This document shows positions 1-12,205 of a DNA stretch of 64,000 nucleotides, one piece after another; within the stretch, counting starts at the first letter, position 1; each line of letters opens with the position of its first letter. The stretch lies in contig VZRR01002170.1 of the NCBI GenBank assembly GCA_013398015.1, positions 107,895-171,894 of the forward strand. Direction: 5' to 3'. Both the position numbers and the translations under genes were made by a program. The notes under the pieces are model-generated. The model made no database searches and had not been told where the DNA came from. It was given only the letters and a program-made list of their open reading frames with translations. Origin of the DNA: Oreocharis arfaki. Taxonomy: Eukaryota; Chordata; Aves; Passeriformes; Paramythiidae.

Positions 1-493
1 AGGGAGGTGATCCTGCCCTTCTACTCAGCCCTGGTGAGGCCACCTGTGGAATGCTGTGTCCAGTTCTGGGCTCCTCAGGACAGGAAAGACAAGGAGCTAC
101 TGGAGAGGGTGCAGCAGAGGCCACAAAGAGGATGAGGGGCCTGGAGCATTTGTCTTATGAGGAGAGACTGTGGGAGCTGGGCCTGTTCAGTCTGGGGAAG
201 AAAAGCTGGAGAATTAATGCACGTAAACATCTCAAAGGAGGATGCCAAGAGGTTGGTACCAGATTCTTGTCAGTGGAGCCCAGTGACAGGATGAGGAGAA
301 ATGGCCATAACTAAAAGACAAGAAGTTTCACCTTGACATGAGGAAGAACATTTTTACATTGAAGGTGGCAGAACACTGGAACAGGATGCCCAGGTCATGG
401 AGTCTCCCTCCCTGGAGACATTCAAAACCCACCTGGACATGCTCCTGTGTAATCTGCTCTAGGTGACCCTGCCTTGGATGGGGAGTTGGACTT
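1..493 (+). mobile_element. CR1 LINE fragment (C-terminal ORF2 and start of 3' UTR)
   Basis: This is the 3' part of a CR1 non-LTR retrotransposon, entering at the window edge. Frame 1 reads a typical CR1 reverse-transcriptase C-terminal stretch (LPFYSALVRP, then LLERVQ) from base 1 to a TGA at 133-135. The match then continues in the third frame (RGLEHLSYEERL near 135-170, ELGLFSL, LKGGCQE) to a TAA near 312. The shift near base 120 looks like one missing G in a run of Gs. Past the TAA, CR1-like residues continue in yet another frame (a HWNR-type motif near 375), so the element carries at least two frame breaks. The similarity fades after 'ggagttggactt' at about 493. The last ~50 bp with the terminal octamer repeats is missing, so the copy is old, dead and 3'-truncated. 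The CR1 identification is firm; the subfamily was not determined. Confidence 0.85.
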
Positions 494-872
494 GAAAAAC
501 TAGGAAAATGCCCCAGGATCAATGGTGTGGGGCAGGAGGCTGCTTGGTAGGTGAAGAGGTTAGGCCAGGCCAGGCAGGTACATCCCTCTGGATTCCCTGA
601 CTGAGATTCGTGCAATCAGCTCAGTGTTTCCCGCCAGAATGTTGCGTAGGAAGAAGTCAGGTCAGTGTTTCAGGTCTCTTGCTGGATTTAAGGTTTACAG
701 GGTCAAGGGGAAGCATATTGAGCCTACAAGGAGTATGTGGGGCTGCAGAGATGGAGGAAAGGTGAAAGCAGCTTTCTCTAGCAGAAACCACCTCTCCTGG
801 ACAGAGGTTCACTGTTCCCAGCTGGGAGAAACTGCAGATCAAAAAGCTTCCCTCGTGCGGGGTGGGTGGTGG
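494..872. other. Unique sequence between CR1 and the tandem copy
   Basis: Moderately GC-rich DNA with no recognisable gene. Open frames here on both strands are short and show no motif. A G-run immediately before the duplicated block (about 860-878) may be the sequence feature that broke the assembly next door. Confidence 0.4.
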
Positions 873-1222
873 GGGGGGAGAAGCACATTTCCTACACGCA
901 TTTTGGCAGGACCTGAGTTTGCCTGCCTTGGAATGTGGCACAGACAAGCCTTTCAGCGTGCAGGAGTGCTGAGCACCACTGCCCTGAGGAAGGAATACTC
1001 AGGGGAGCATACTCCTCCTGAAACTAGAGGTATGGTTTTACTGGAATNGGGGGAGAAGCACATTTCCTACACACATTTTGGCAGGACCTGAGTTTGCCTG
1101 CCTTGGAATGTGGCACAGACAAGCCTTTCAGCGTGCAGGAGTGCTGAGCACCACTGCCCTGAGGAAGGAATACTCAGGGGAGCATACTCCTCCTGAAACT
1201 AGAGGTATGGTTTTACTGGAAT
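873..1222. repeat. Two near-identical 175-bp tandem copies joined at an N
   Basis: Copy 1 (about 873-1047) and copy 2 (about 1048-1222) match base for base at an offset of 175. The one substitution I see is G at 898 against A at 1073. Both end in 'actggaat', and the only undetermined base of the region, N at 1048, sits exactly at the joint. A G-run opens each copy. This pattern is typical of two contig ends that overlap but were left unmerged, so a false duplication is more likely than a recent real one. The open frame crossing the joint (624-1091) contains the N and should be ignored. Confidence 0.9.
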
Positions 1223-2943
1223 GCATTGGAACGTTTTAAGGAATGCAACATAGAAATAATATATAATTGGTCTGACCGGGGCCCATCAAGCATAAATAAA
1301 AGCTAGGAGGATAAAAATTTGGGGTTGCAAAAGCAAATTCTCAAAGTTTAGAATCAGTCCTAAAGAAGGCAGCCTGTACATCCTCGATACAGCTGCTTTA
1401 AGTGTACCAGTTCTTTGATCTAAGCAGCATCACATCCAGCCACAGCAATGTGACAAAGTCCATTCTGTTCTCCCAGGGCTTTGGCGAGATTACTTACCCC
1501 AGGATCTCTAAAAATAGAATAACGCTAAAGTACAGAGAATTCTCCACTTGAACACAGAGAACAAAATTTATCATTTTGCAGCGGATTCAACTGGCAGGAT
1601 GAAAAATCCTACTGTGCATGCCTTAGAGAAGCAGTAACTGACAGAGAGAGAAGATGCCACTGCTTCTCCGGAAAGCAAGAAAAAGGTGTAGTCTCGGTTC
1701 CCTTCTCCTCAGCCAGGAACAGTAGGGCACTCTGACTCCATGGTGCTAATTGAACATCAGATGTGTTTCGAGACTTAGGAGATTCCTTCAGTACACGGAT
1801 CAGTCATTCCTAAGCAACCAGGTTGCTTCTTCACTGTGGTCTTTGTTGGAATTTCTTTTTTTTTGAACCTTTGATCCAAATATTCAACTGGTGTAAATTG
1901 GTACTACTCCCTAGGGACTTCGTTTTTAAAAACAAAAGAAAAATGCTTTTTAAAAGCACTGCTTTGTCAGTCTGATGGTGAAAAGATGAATAAGAATGTC
2001 TGCTGCTTGCAGTACACAACTGGTTGCCTTAGTAATACAGTCAAAATTGGTTTGATGGAACCCTGTATAGGACGAGTAATATCACTAGAGAAGTGGAAAG
2101 ATAACCCTGGCAGAAAGGTTTATGGCAACTGGATTGAAAATGGGCATCAAAAGAACAATTAATGTGTTCTTTCACTGGTCTTTAATTATGATCAAACAAG
2201 CACAACTCTGGCATCTTATAGTGGGCTTGCTGAGCAAACTTGCTTTACTCACAGCAAGAGTAAATTCATTTATCTGATGAATGATCAGATAAAGCTACTG
2301 TCACTTAGTGCAGAAGGCAATGCAGCATGGATGGGTTAATTTCAGTACCTATAGCAGCCTAAACGGGAATCCCTTTTCCTTGTCATGGTGCAACTGCAGC
2401 AATTAACAGTTCTGTAAGAACAAGTTTCTCTCTGTTACACACAAAACCACACTGTGAATAATTTTTTAAAAAATGTTTTATAGTACAATTCCTGCTGGAA
2501 TCAGTTTTTAGCTGTTTATGTTATTTGAAGGCACACTCACTGATACATTTTTCTTGTGGTGGAAGTTTTGTCATTTGCCATATATGTTCTACGTATGCCT
2601 AGGTAGTCAGGACTAGCAGTTTTAAATGTACAAACACACAAATACAATCCAGAGACGATTGGTAAAACAGCATACTGAGACTTAGAACAGTGAAAAGACT
2701 ACTTTCTGTGACCTAGCGTGTTGCAGATTTACCAGATTTCCCAGGAAACTTTTAGTATACTTGCATTCCATGGGAAATGCACAGCCTAAATGGGTGTCCT
2801 TAGATTTGGTTTATCAGTTTAAGATATGTGAGACTTCTTTCTTTGTCCTCACATTTCACTGCTCATAGACTTGTCCTGACTCTCTTGTGCCTGTTACTCC
2901 TTCTTCAAAGGCTCTCAAACACCTTTATCTTTTTTTGGCTTGG
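1223..2943. other. AT-rich unique DNA, no gene seen
   Basis: I see no repeat family, RNA gene or exon-like frame with splice signals. Frames in both directions are short and contain homopolymer-derived residues. One 9-base acceptor/donor pairing on the minus strand near 1490-1505 is too short to be a credible exon. Confidence 0.5.
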
Positions 2944-2990
2944 GGGTGTGTGTGTGTGTGTGTTTGTTTGTTTTGGTTTGTTTGGTTACC
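2944..2990. repeat. (TG)n / (TTTG)n microsatellite
   Basis: A run of about eight TG units (2946-2962) passes directly into TTTG-type repeats to about 2985. The tract lies inside an apparent plus-strand open frame (2828-3214) whose V/C/F-rich residues are simply translated repeat. That frame is not a gene. Confidence 0.9.
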
Positions 2991-3291
2991 TTTCATTTCA
3001 AAAGAAAAGTTTCTACCTCCACTTGAAAGCAGATCTCCTTGTGTGCTCTGGCACATTCTCCATCAGAGGTTCTCCCTGTTCTCCCTGTAGTCCAAGTCTC
3101 TTCCCTGGAGTGTTTCTGACAGAGCCACCCACTCAGCTCTTTCAGCAGCAGTTATATAACTATCCAGCAAAGAGCTTTTGGAGAAAGAAAGCTTCCTCTG
3201 ATCCATTCCAGTGATGGGAAAAATAAGAACACTGTCAGTGGTTGTGTTAAGGTCCAAATATTGAGCAAAGATTTTGAAAAGAGCATTAACT

Positions 3292-3320
3292 GGGGGCAGG
3301 AAAGATGGGGGGAGGGGGGG
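3292..3320 (+). repeat. G-run cluster (possible G-quadruplex)
   Basis: Runs of five (3292-3296), six (3307-3312) and seven (3314-3320) guanines lie within 29 bases. Splitting the seven-G run gives four tracts of three or more, which meets the usual sequence rule for an intramolecular G-quadruplex. A GT-rich stretch follows. Folding is an inference and no function is implied. Confidence 0.5.
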
Positions 3321-5186
3321 TAGGTGTGCGTGTGTTTATGGATGGAGGTATCATGACTCTATTAGCAGTACTAATATTCTCAAGAGATGGAGTGCTGCAG
3401 ATTAACAGCTTACTCAGCACTTCCATGAAATGTATTTTTTTGTCGCTTTAGGTCACAGAAAGCCCCATTTTCAAACAGGTTCCTGATACATTTTTTGTTA
3501 GAGCAAACTAACAGGTATTATATAACCTATTTCAAAAATAAAGCAAACTTTGCTAATGTAATTTGAATTTTGTTTTCCTTTTCCTATAGTGCCTCAAGAG
3601 AATTGAAACTATTCAAAAAGAACAATTATATACAAATGGTGCTGACAGAGTTGCAAACACACAGTACATTTATATTCCCAGGGTACCAGTGGAGAGTTTT
3701 TCCTCACTTTGAGATGCTTTAGAAAGGGATTAAACCAAAGCAGTGCTGAGGCCCTCTCTATAATCACAGTTAAATGTAGTACCAATTGTTCTGTTGAAAT
3801 CAATGCTTTAATACATAATATTTATGCATTTAAGCTGAAAATGATGTCTTAAATACCAATTTTCCTCGTCACAGGTGGTAGAATCCTAGACTTCCAGCTG
3901 CTGCTTCTGTGTGTCTTCTACAGTTGCTCTTCATCTTCCTTGCTCTCCCTTCAGTTTTGCGATGTTTAATTTCCTTGCCTCCAAAACATCTTTGCCCTGT
4001 CTTTGCAGTGTCATAGCTGAGGAGCACAGAAGATGTGGAGAAGTAGGTTTGAGCCTTACAAGTATCTTCACATCCTGAGCATGTCTGCTCACAATTTTGT
4101 TAATATAAATCTGTGAGCTTATTGTTCTTTTGAAAAAGACTAAAAATCAAACTCTGTACCGAAGAACACAGATTACAGATTTGAGGCTGTCTTGTGCCTT
4201 GGATCACAGCACACTCTTACTATGTCACACATTTCCAGTTAGAACTCCTGACTAGAAGCAGTGGTTTCTCCACCATAGACAGATCCAAACTGAAGTACAC
4301 GTTCATTTAATTCATAAATTCCCTTCAGTCCTGTGCAGAATGAATCAACGCATTCCCACGTGTCTTCCTAATGGAGAACCTTACATTAGGAACCAATAAT
4401 AAAGTACATTTGGGAAGATTTAGCCACCATATGTTTTAGCATAATTTGAATAAATATCAAGGAACTGTGTGCATGCTGGAATTAATGAAACAGTGCTTCC
4501 ATTAAATAAAATCATTACTTCCCAGTTATCCTATTTTAATAATAAAGTCCCCTCTAGGCATAAAGTTTATTTCATAAAAGATCTATTTAAATAGGCAAAA
4601 TCATTGTGTTTATATTGTTAGTTAACCAATTTTTATGTATAAAATGAAGGATATAATTCATATGCAGTGCCTGAAGTACATTATTACAGATGTATTCAGA
4701 AAAGAAAAACTCACTTTGTCAACAGAAATATTTCCAAACACAAATCCAAGTAAAAATTATCAAAGAAAACCTTCTTTAACATACTTTTGCCTCTGCTTTA
4801 TTTGGAAAGATTAACTCCTACGCATTCCATTTTATTGCATTATAGTTACATACAGGAAAATGTATCACCTATTTTAACTTTAGTTGTCATGAAATTTTTG
4901 CTCTAAGAAGCAGGTAACAGTCTTAAAATACCCTGGTTTAAAATGATCTTCACTTTCTGGTGTTATCCCAGAAACAATATAATAAAACTCTTTTTCAAGT
5001 ATCCATTAGAATAAGAATGCCAAGTGATTCATTCTTTCCACATAATGGCAAGATATGGTTATTTTTATTTGTTGAAATTGTAATTATTTGCATATACAAC
5101 CCTATTACTAGTAGTTCAAGAAAAATTATTTAAGATGTGATATTAGATCGTGATATTAGACAGACTGCTTAAATGCAGCAATATTT
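3321..5186. other. AT-rich unique DNA, no gene seen
   Basis: Very AT-rich, particularly 4300-5180, with several scattered AATAAA and ATTAAA strings expected at this composition. There is no exon-like frame with flanking splice sites and no recognisable repeat until the CR1 at 5187. Confidence 0.5.
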
Positions 5187-5998
5187 CAGAATCACAGAAT
5201 AATTTTGTTTGGAAGGAACCTTAAAGATCGTCTAGTTCCAACACCCCTGCCATGGGCTGAGACACCTTCCACCAGACCACCAAACCTGCATCCAGCCTGG
5301 TGTTGGACACTTCCCAGGTGTAAGGCATCCAGAGTTTCTCTGGGCAAACAATTCCAGTGTCTCACCATCCCCATAGTAAAGAATTTATTCCTAATATCTA
5401 AAGTAAACCTACTCTCTTCTGGTTTAAAGCAATTTGCCCTTGTCCTATTACTGTATGTTCTTGAAAGTCCCTCTCCAGCTCTCTCGCAGGCTCCCTTCAG
5501 GTGCTTAAGGCTGCCATAGAGTCTCACCAGAGCCTTCTCTTCTCCAGGCTGAGCAACCCCAACTCTCTCAGCCTGTCTCCATATAGGGGTGCTCCAGGCC
5601 TCTGATGATTTTCATGGTCCTCCTCTGCACTTGCTCCAGCAGATCCATGTCCTTCCTCTGTTGGGGGCCCAAGAACTGAATGTGTTGCTGCAGGTGGGGG
5701 TTCAAAGAGCAGAGTAGAGGGGTAGAATCACCTCCTTTGACCTGCTGGCCATGCTGCTTTTGATGCAGCCCACGATAAGGTTGGCTTTCTGTGCTGTGAG
5801 TGCACATTGTCCAGTGATGTCGAGGTTCTTGTCTACCAAGACACTCAGGTCCTTCCGTACAAGGCTGCTCTCAACCCCTTTTCTTCAAAGCCTGTGTTTG
5901 TGCTTGGGATTGTCCCAATCTAAATGCAGGGGCCTTACGCTTGGCCTTGTTGAACTTCATTATTTTGGCATAGGCCCACCTCTCAATCCTGCCAAGTG
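5187..5998 (-). mobile_element. CR1 LINE, 3' half, minus orientation
   Basis: Read on the minus strand this is a CR1 ORF2 C-terminus and 3' end. The 3' terminus is at 5187 (reverse complement of an ATTCTGTGATTCT-like tail), followed by the conserved 'ggaaggaaccttaaagatc' block on the plus strand. Translated minus-strand pieces include KDMDLLEQVQRR and IRGLEHP (5568-5807), then LKHLKGA, RKKFFTM-like and HWN-LPRE motifs (5192-5527). Towards the 5' side (5870-5998) the match continues into the 'KWA..N.MKFNKAKCK'-type stretch downstream of the catalytic FADD box. Stops and frameshifts show it is dead. The 5' edge is abrupt at about 5998, where a plus-strand CR1 tail begins. Confidence 0.9.
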
Positions 5999-6137
5999 CC
6001 CTGGAAGTGTTCAAAAAATGTGTGGATGTGACACTTGAGGACATGGTTTAGTGATGAACACGATGGTGGTGCTATTTGATGGTTGGACTAGATGACTTTA
6101 AAGGTCTTTTCCAACCTTAATGATTCCGTGATTCTGT
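5999..6137 (+). mobile_element. CR1 3' tail, plus orientation, inside the minus CR1
   Basis: This stretch opens with 'ctggaagtgttcaa' and runs through 'gatggttggactagatgac' and 'ggtcttttccaacc' to 'gattccgtgattctgtg', the standard end of an avian CR1 3' UTR. The orientation is opposite to the flanking CR1 pieces on both sides. It therefore looks like a 5'-truncated insertion into, or a rearrangement product of, the older minus-strand element. No clear target-site duplication is visible, which is normal for CR1. Confidence 0.85.
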
Positions 6138-6190
6138 GTCCTGCGGGGCAGTGTCAGATGTGTTGCACAAATCCAAATAGAGCTACTATA
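6138..6190 (-). mobile_element. Upstream remnant of the interrupted minus CR1
   Basis: On the minus strand one frame reads a YLDL...DT-P motif, which resembles the conserved YLD(F/L)xKAFDTVPH box (catalytic domain A) of LINE reverse transcriptases. It has the same orientation as the element at 5187-5998 and the right order, further 5'. The roughly 300 nt that should separate this box from the part at 5998 is absent. The inserted plus-strand CR1 tail sits exactly there. The match is short, so confidence is moderate. Confidence 0.5.
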
Positions 6191-7483
6191 GCAGAGTCAG
6201 CTAGTCAGTCAGAAAAATGTACTGCAGATGATGAAAATTTTGTTCTAATTATATAGTATTTGTGACATAAAAAATAGACAACATTGCTCACGACACTGGC
6301 AGCAATTTCAGTTTACAGACGGTTCCGTTTGCTGAGTGAGGTGACAGCTTCTCAGCAGACTCAATGGACCCCCTGAGAGGTACCAGTGAAGATCATATCA
6401 AATTTTTCTCAGTTCTTCTAAAAATTACAAATTAATTAATAATTCAGAGGGAAGATTATACTTATCCCTGAAAGTGATAACAGTACTGTAGCTGCTGACA
6501 GTCATAAAGGCAGAAAGAGCAAAACCAGTCTCCTAAATCATTGCATTGATATCTTAGCTGAGTGTACTACTATAAGTGATCTAATAAATAACTGCATGAC
6601 AGAGACTGTATTACCTTTGCTCTGTTTTTTCAATGGTTTTAATGGAAGGAAAAAATACTAACATAAATTTTAATTTCGCCAAACATTCTTAGTAATTTTT
6701 TCATGGAGCTGTAGGGCACAGTGCATGCAAATACACATCCTCCAGGATCTGTTCCTTCTCCTCCTTCATAGAAGACTTTTCTTCTTTATAGAAATAAAAG
6801 GCACAAAACCCTCCTTGACATGCATTTGCTTGTAAGTTTTAGTAAGTTTTGTAGTCTATTAGCAAAAGTAAGCTGACAGCAAGCATTTTCCTGCATTGTA
6901 GGTGGCATGTCAAGCATGGCACATCGATTCCCCTTCCAGTGTTTCTCATTCTTTCCGGGAATAAGAGGAGAAGACTGGTTAATTGCCACCAAGGAACTGA
7001 TACATTATTAGATATGTATGCAAGATAGGCTAGTATTTCTTACATCAGCAGTTGTACTCAAGATTTTGGTGAAGAACATCATTGGGATAGTCTAGGAGCA
7101 GGAGACAGATATATTAAAAGCATTTCCCTCAGATACAAGACTTTGCTTTGCGATATATTATTTTACCAACTTTACGTAAATGTAGTAAAATGCCCTGTCG
7201 TTATTAAAAAAGAAGGAAAAAGAGATTAATTTACTCTTGCAAATGACACTAAAATACCAGGAAGAAAATTTCCTGAATAGAAAGCTTGCCTAGATCATAT
7301 AGTACAGTGAAAATGCTCTAATGTTGTTTTTTTACTGCTCATGAGACTCAAGCTTTTCCCGTGCTTTGAGGGAGTGAATCTTCCCTCACACTGAGGAGGA
7401 GGGGCAGTGTCCACACAGGTGGAGCATACAGAAAGGGGGAAGTAAGCAGCGTGTTTTACATTTATTCTTTCGATGTAGCTCAC
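6191..7483. other. AT-rich unique DNA, no gene seen
   Basis: No repeat family, RNA gene or convincing exon. Short open frames (for example minus 6786-6992) lack supporting splice signals or motifs. Confidence 0.5.
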
Positions 7484-7789
7484 CTCCACCCTGCAACTCC
7501 CACAGGTGAGCTGGCATGCCTTCATCCCTGTCACATCACAAAGGCAGTTCCAAGGGTTTAACACTTTGAATGTGGTTAGATCACCCACATGGACTTTGAC
7601 CTGAGCTAAACGCACTATGAAATTGAATTCAGGGCTGCAGTTTTGCACGGCAGCTCTGGTGTTATCCTGAGTAGAATTTATGCTGTGTCTCTGCAGCTGT
7701 AACCCTCTGTGGCTGCCCACGAATGCATATAGGGTCCCAAGGGACAAAGTCAGAGCTCTGTGAGGCTTGTCATGGGGACAAAAGAGCCC
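7484..7789 (-). CDS. Weak candidate exon, unidentified protein
   Basis: On the minus strand a frame of exactly 102 codons (306 nt) is open from an acceptor-like 'gctattag' before 7789 to a donor GAG|GTGAGC after 7484, phase 0 at both ends. An in-frame TAG lies in the acceptor itself, and the frame continues past the donor to about 7295. Residues are mixed, with a cysteine-rich end (MKACQLTCGSC). I do not recognise it. The pyrimidine tract is poor and an open frame of this size is expected by chance somewhere in the window. I rate it as probably not coding. Confidence 0.12.
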
Positions 7790-10700
7790 CTAATAGCAGA
7801 GTGGCTGTGAATCTCTGCCTTGATTCCCAGTGCTCATAGGAAGCGAATTGCCTTCTCTTTTGTTGCCTATTTTTCTTCTGTCCTGAAAAAGTGCTGTGCA
7901 AGAGAATTCACTGGTGGCATCATTATCGTGATAGCATCATGCAGCAGTTGCTTTCACCTCCAAAGCCCTTTGCAAGCATTAGTTTAATTGAACTTTCGCA
8001 TGAATTGAGATAAAAGACTATTTTATCAGCGTTGTCTGAACATAAGCAAGGCTTCCCCTTTTTGATAAGCTGTCGTGAGTATTTCTGAGATTTTCCTGCT
8101 CTCGAACCTTTTCCTAGCTTGCAAGGATAGCTTTCAAGGACTTAGAATATTAAAATCTTAACTATTGATTGTGGCTTGCATTGATTTTAATGGGTTTGTT
8201 CCTGGCAGTGTGGTTTTCATAGCTTTGGCATTTTTTCTCTTTATTTATTTGTATTCAAGGCTTTATTCCTTGGATAGCTGAGGTGGCATTGAAATTATTC
8301 TTGAATATTTTGCTGTAAGTCGGTCACGTCCTAGTGTCAGTTAAGAGCATACAGTCCAGTCTAAAGGAACTGTGACTGCTGACCTGTCAAATTCACTTCA
8401 GTGTATACTGCCCAATGCATACATATGTGAGCTTCAGTGACCCAGTGGGAGCACACTTGCTAATCTTTAAGAGCTCCACGAGAACCACCATTTCATCTGT
8501 TCACATCTTTATGAACTCCCAGTAAAAATGATGTTTTACAAATAGAGTGCAGAAATACCCAAAATTACACAAAAAAAAAAAAAAGAGGCACATATTACCA
8601 TAATGAGGGTTAAAAGAAAGGGGTTGATATCCATAAAATGTGTTTTGAGATTCCTTTCTTATTTCCTAATCAAGGAGATACGTTGTCCTATTTCCTGTAT
8701 CAAGGAATTCTCCTTGTTCCTATGGCATTGCTCTTACTGTTTGTGTTACTGCAGAATTTCAGGATTGACATTTCAGGATACAAAGCTTCACCATGTAAAA
8801 ACACAATATAATAAAGCTCCCTATCCCAAATAATTCACCATATGGGAAAAAACAGGCAGATGTACCAAACAGGTAGAGGCATAACAAGATAGCAATTTTT
8901 TAGCCCACCACTGTAAACAATGGTCTTCACATTTGCCATCCTTTCAAAGAGTTATTAGCTCTAGAAATTTATGTGATTGATAGGGTTCAGAGTAATATCA
9001 TATCTCTCCATTAATTTGCTATTTCATATCCTCAGTAAATTCATATTTCTAAATTAACTGAATATTTAGTTATCCTTTTCAGTCCTCCAGGGTCTGAGGA
9101 AATGAACTGCTACGAAATTTTACTGAGAAGTAACCAGATGCATTTCCAATACTGATTTAATTTCTGTTATTGAACTTCTTACTTCCCTAAATGGCAGAAG
9201 CAGATGGGAAATGACTGTGTGTGACCTACAGGAAAATTCCAGTATATTGAAAACCAAACATCCCAAATAAGAATATAGAAGAAATATATGGATGAAAAAT
9301 AAAAATTACTGGTACCAGTGCCTAAAACTCATTGTTACTTCTGAACATCAGCAAACAATCTATGTACCTAAATGAGGTTGCTTAATATGTGGAGAGATTA
9401 TGTTATAGCTAGATCATTTTTCCTATTTTCAAGTTTTAACTTTTTTTATATTCTATTTCAGACGCAGGCAAAATCAAGATTGGTGAGCTGGCTTCATATG
9501 CTATCAACAGTATTTTCTTACCATATTTTCTTATCTTCACTTTAAAAGTGGTATAAAGAAATTGCACAATCTCTGATTGAGACTAAAATGTGTTATTATT
9601 TAGATAGAGTCTTTTGTTATGCAAATTGCATGCTACTGCATTTCAATACGAGAAATAATCATGGCCAGTGAAATGAAGAGGAAAGAAATGAAAAAATGGA
9701 CAGCAAAGCAATTTTATTTATTTGACTAAAGGCTGAAAATGCACAAAAGCAGGTAGGTACAAGGATAGAACAAGCCTGACATTTCAGATATACACAGACT
9801 GAAATTAAGAAAAAGAGAAAGTAAAACAAGTGAAAACACTTAATGCTGTGTTCAAATAGCATATTAAAGACTTCGGCACTTTTTCCCTTTTTATGTTTTC
9901 AGACAAGTCTTTCTTGTTGTAGCATAATGAGACAGTGATAAGAAACTTTTTCACCTTTCCTTCATTAACTATTTCATCTGATTCTGACCCATTTGCTCAC
10001 TATAATGTCAGCTAAGACTTAACAACTTGGTAATTGCTGACTTTCTTGGTTGCCTAAGAATAAATTGCTACTTTAATTCGAATGCATTATTTTTCTACTC
10101 ATAAATAATGACCAGTATTGCTGAATTTGTTATTCTAATTGTTGTATTTATGTAGAACGTGATAGTCCTCAGCCTCTAAAAAACCCCACTTTTATAGTGT
10201 TTTACTAGCTTGTATCCTCATCCCAGGTGTGTATGAAAAAGTTGAAAAACGCTGTGAAATGTTAAGTCTTTCTGGCCTTTTGTAGGATATTCAGCAGAAC
10301 ACTGGACACCACACTGATCCACGTGAGAGATGTGCAGGGAGAAAATTACAGATAAAAGCAAAATAGGAATCTTTCAGCTTAAGGCCTGATGGCCGTTTGC
10401 CTAAGCTGCCCCTGATAGAAGGCTTACCTTGTTAATATTTACAGTGCAATAATGATTATCTCTTTCCTGGCAGTGCAGGTAGAATCTGTCAAGCTGTTGG
10501 TTCTGTTAACACTTCAGGCCCTACAGCTCTTATCATAGAGAGTCTATGGAGAAAAATCAGTTCCCTCAATGGTACAAAATTAACATAAACCTTTTCTCTC
10601 CTGTATTTTCAAGTCTGCTTCTTGCAATCATAATATGTATGTTGATATTCTTCACAAGGGAAATGGCATCAATCTTGCATAATTGACCTGGAGTTACCAG

Positions 10701-12055
10701 TTCTCACTTTTCTGTACGATACTCACTTCAAACCCCACCATTCCAGCCGGTGCCAGCTGGCATACGAGAATGCAAAGGCAAACAGACTTCTAAGGCAAAT
10801 AGACTCTCTTCTTTCACTGTAAATTCCTCCCTGTTCCTCCATGAGATTTCAAGCCACCCCCAATGGAGTTGCGGCCTTGGCAGTGTAGAAACAACCTGTT
10901 GGTCCGCTGTGGTAATCGTTGTCTTTACATTGCCATACTCTCACCAGTAACTACTGCATTGCAGAAGGCAATCTGGCAGGAAAGCTCCCTAGAAAAATTT
11001 AATCTAGTTACTTGATTCAATACTGGCATATTTGCATGAATATCTATTGAAATGAACTTCAGTGTCCCAGGTCATTTATAGAACAAGACTAGGAGACCTA
11101 GAAACCATTTTAGGCCTTAAGGGTCCCTGAATTAATGGCATTAGTGAGAAGATGTATGTCAACCCTTAGCAGACAATCTTGGCAGAATAAAATGCCATCT
11201 AACTGGTTTGTGCTTTTTCTACAGCCTTTTACACCTCCAAAAAATTCGGAAAGCAGGATGTACCTCATTGTCCAGATCTCTTCTGTAGTGTGCAGTTCTC
11301 TCAAACCCTCCACATCCACACCTTACCCTGCACTATGTCATTACTAGTTTCCTGAAAGAATTGGCCTTGCTGCTGAACTTCTGACACAGGCCTGTGTTTT
11401 CACATAAGGCCAGGTCTCTTCACATGTCTAGAATTTAGAGACATTTTTGAATTGGATATCGACTGCACCCTCTGTTTGCCTTTTGTCTTCTCCTTCTTTC
11501 ACCTTTCACTGAAAGACGATGTCTTTCAGCAAAGTTACTTCTTTAAGTGAATATAAGCTTTGCCACAATCCAACAAGAAGATTAAATTCAATTTTACCTT
11601 GTTTTTCCAAGGCTGTGAGGCACGACAACTAAGTGAGCATCTGTTGTCCAAGTACAACCAACACAGCTCTACAGGAAAAAGCCTATAAAACTCTAAGTAA
11701 ATTCAGTCCTGAAAGAAAATAAACAAAAACCACCAACAATTTTATACTCCTTCCTGCAGAGCGTCAGCTGCCCAGGACTTAATGCCACAGTGTAGTTTCT
11801 TTAAAAGGCTTAGCAGTCAGTGTGAGCATAATGCAATTGAAATCAGTGGAGCTCTGCTCAGATGCATCAACAGAGGATATAAACTGAAATATTGAAGTTC
11901 ACAAGCACTGTTTGTTACTGAGTATGCTGCTCTGCAGTTTTGCTAAAACACAGCAGAGAGATAGGAAAATATGTAAATAAACTTCTAATGCTGCAGCTTT
12001 AGGTTTAAGTGCATGGAAATAAAATTAGAGACATTCTGCCAAAAAAACTCTGCAC
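7790..12055. other. AT-rich unique DNA, no gene seen
   Basis: Over 4 kb without a recognisable repeat, RNA gene or well-supported exon. A 14-A run ends at about 8584. Short frames (8603-8833, 10750-10950, 11110-11347) are unsupported by splice signals. Confidence 0.5.
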
Positions 12056-12205
12056 TTAAAAACAACAACAACGACAAAAAAAACCAAAACAAACAAACAA
12101 ACAAAAACCCAAAAAAACCCCAACATGAACTAAAAAACTCCAACCCCCCCAGAAAAACCAAAACCAAACCAAAACAAAACAAAACCAAACCAAACAAAAA
12201 ACAAT
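12056..12205. repeat. CAAA-rich low-complexity tract
   Basis: About 150 bases made almost entirely of A and C on the plus strand: irregular AAC, AAAC, CAAA and AAAAC units with C-runs, and very few T or G. Both strands show an artefactual open frame because the tract has few stop trinucleotides (K/N/Q/P-rich one way, F/L/G/W-rich the other). A similar tract lies at 14464-14540. Confidence 0.85.
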
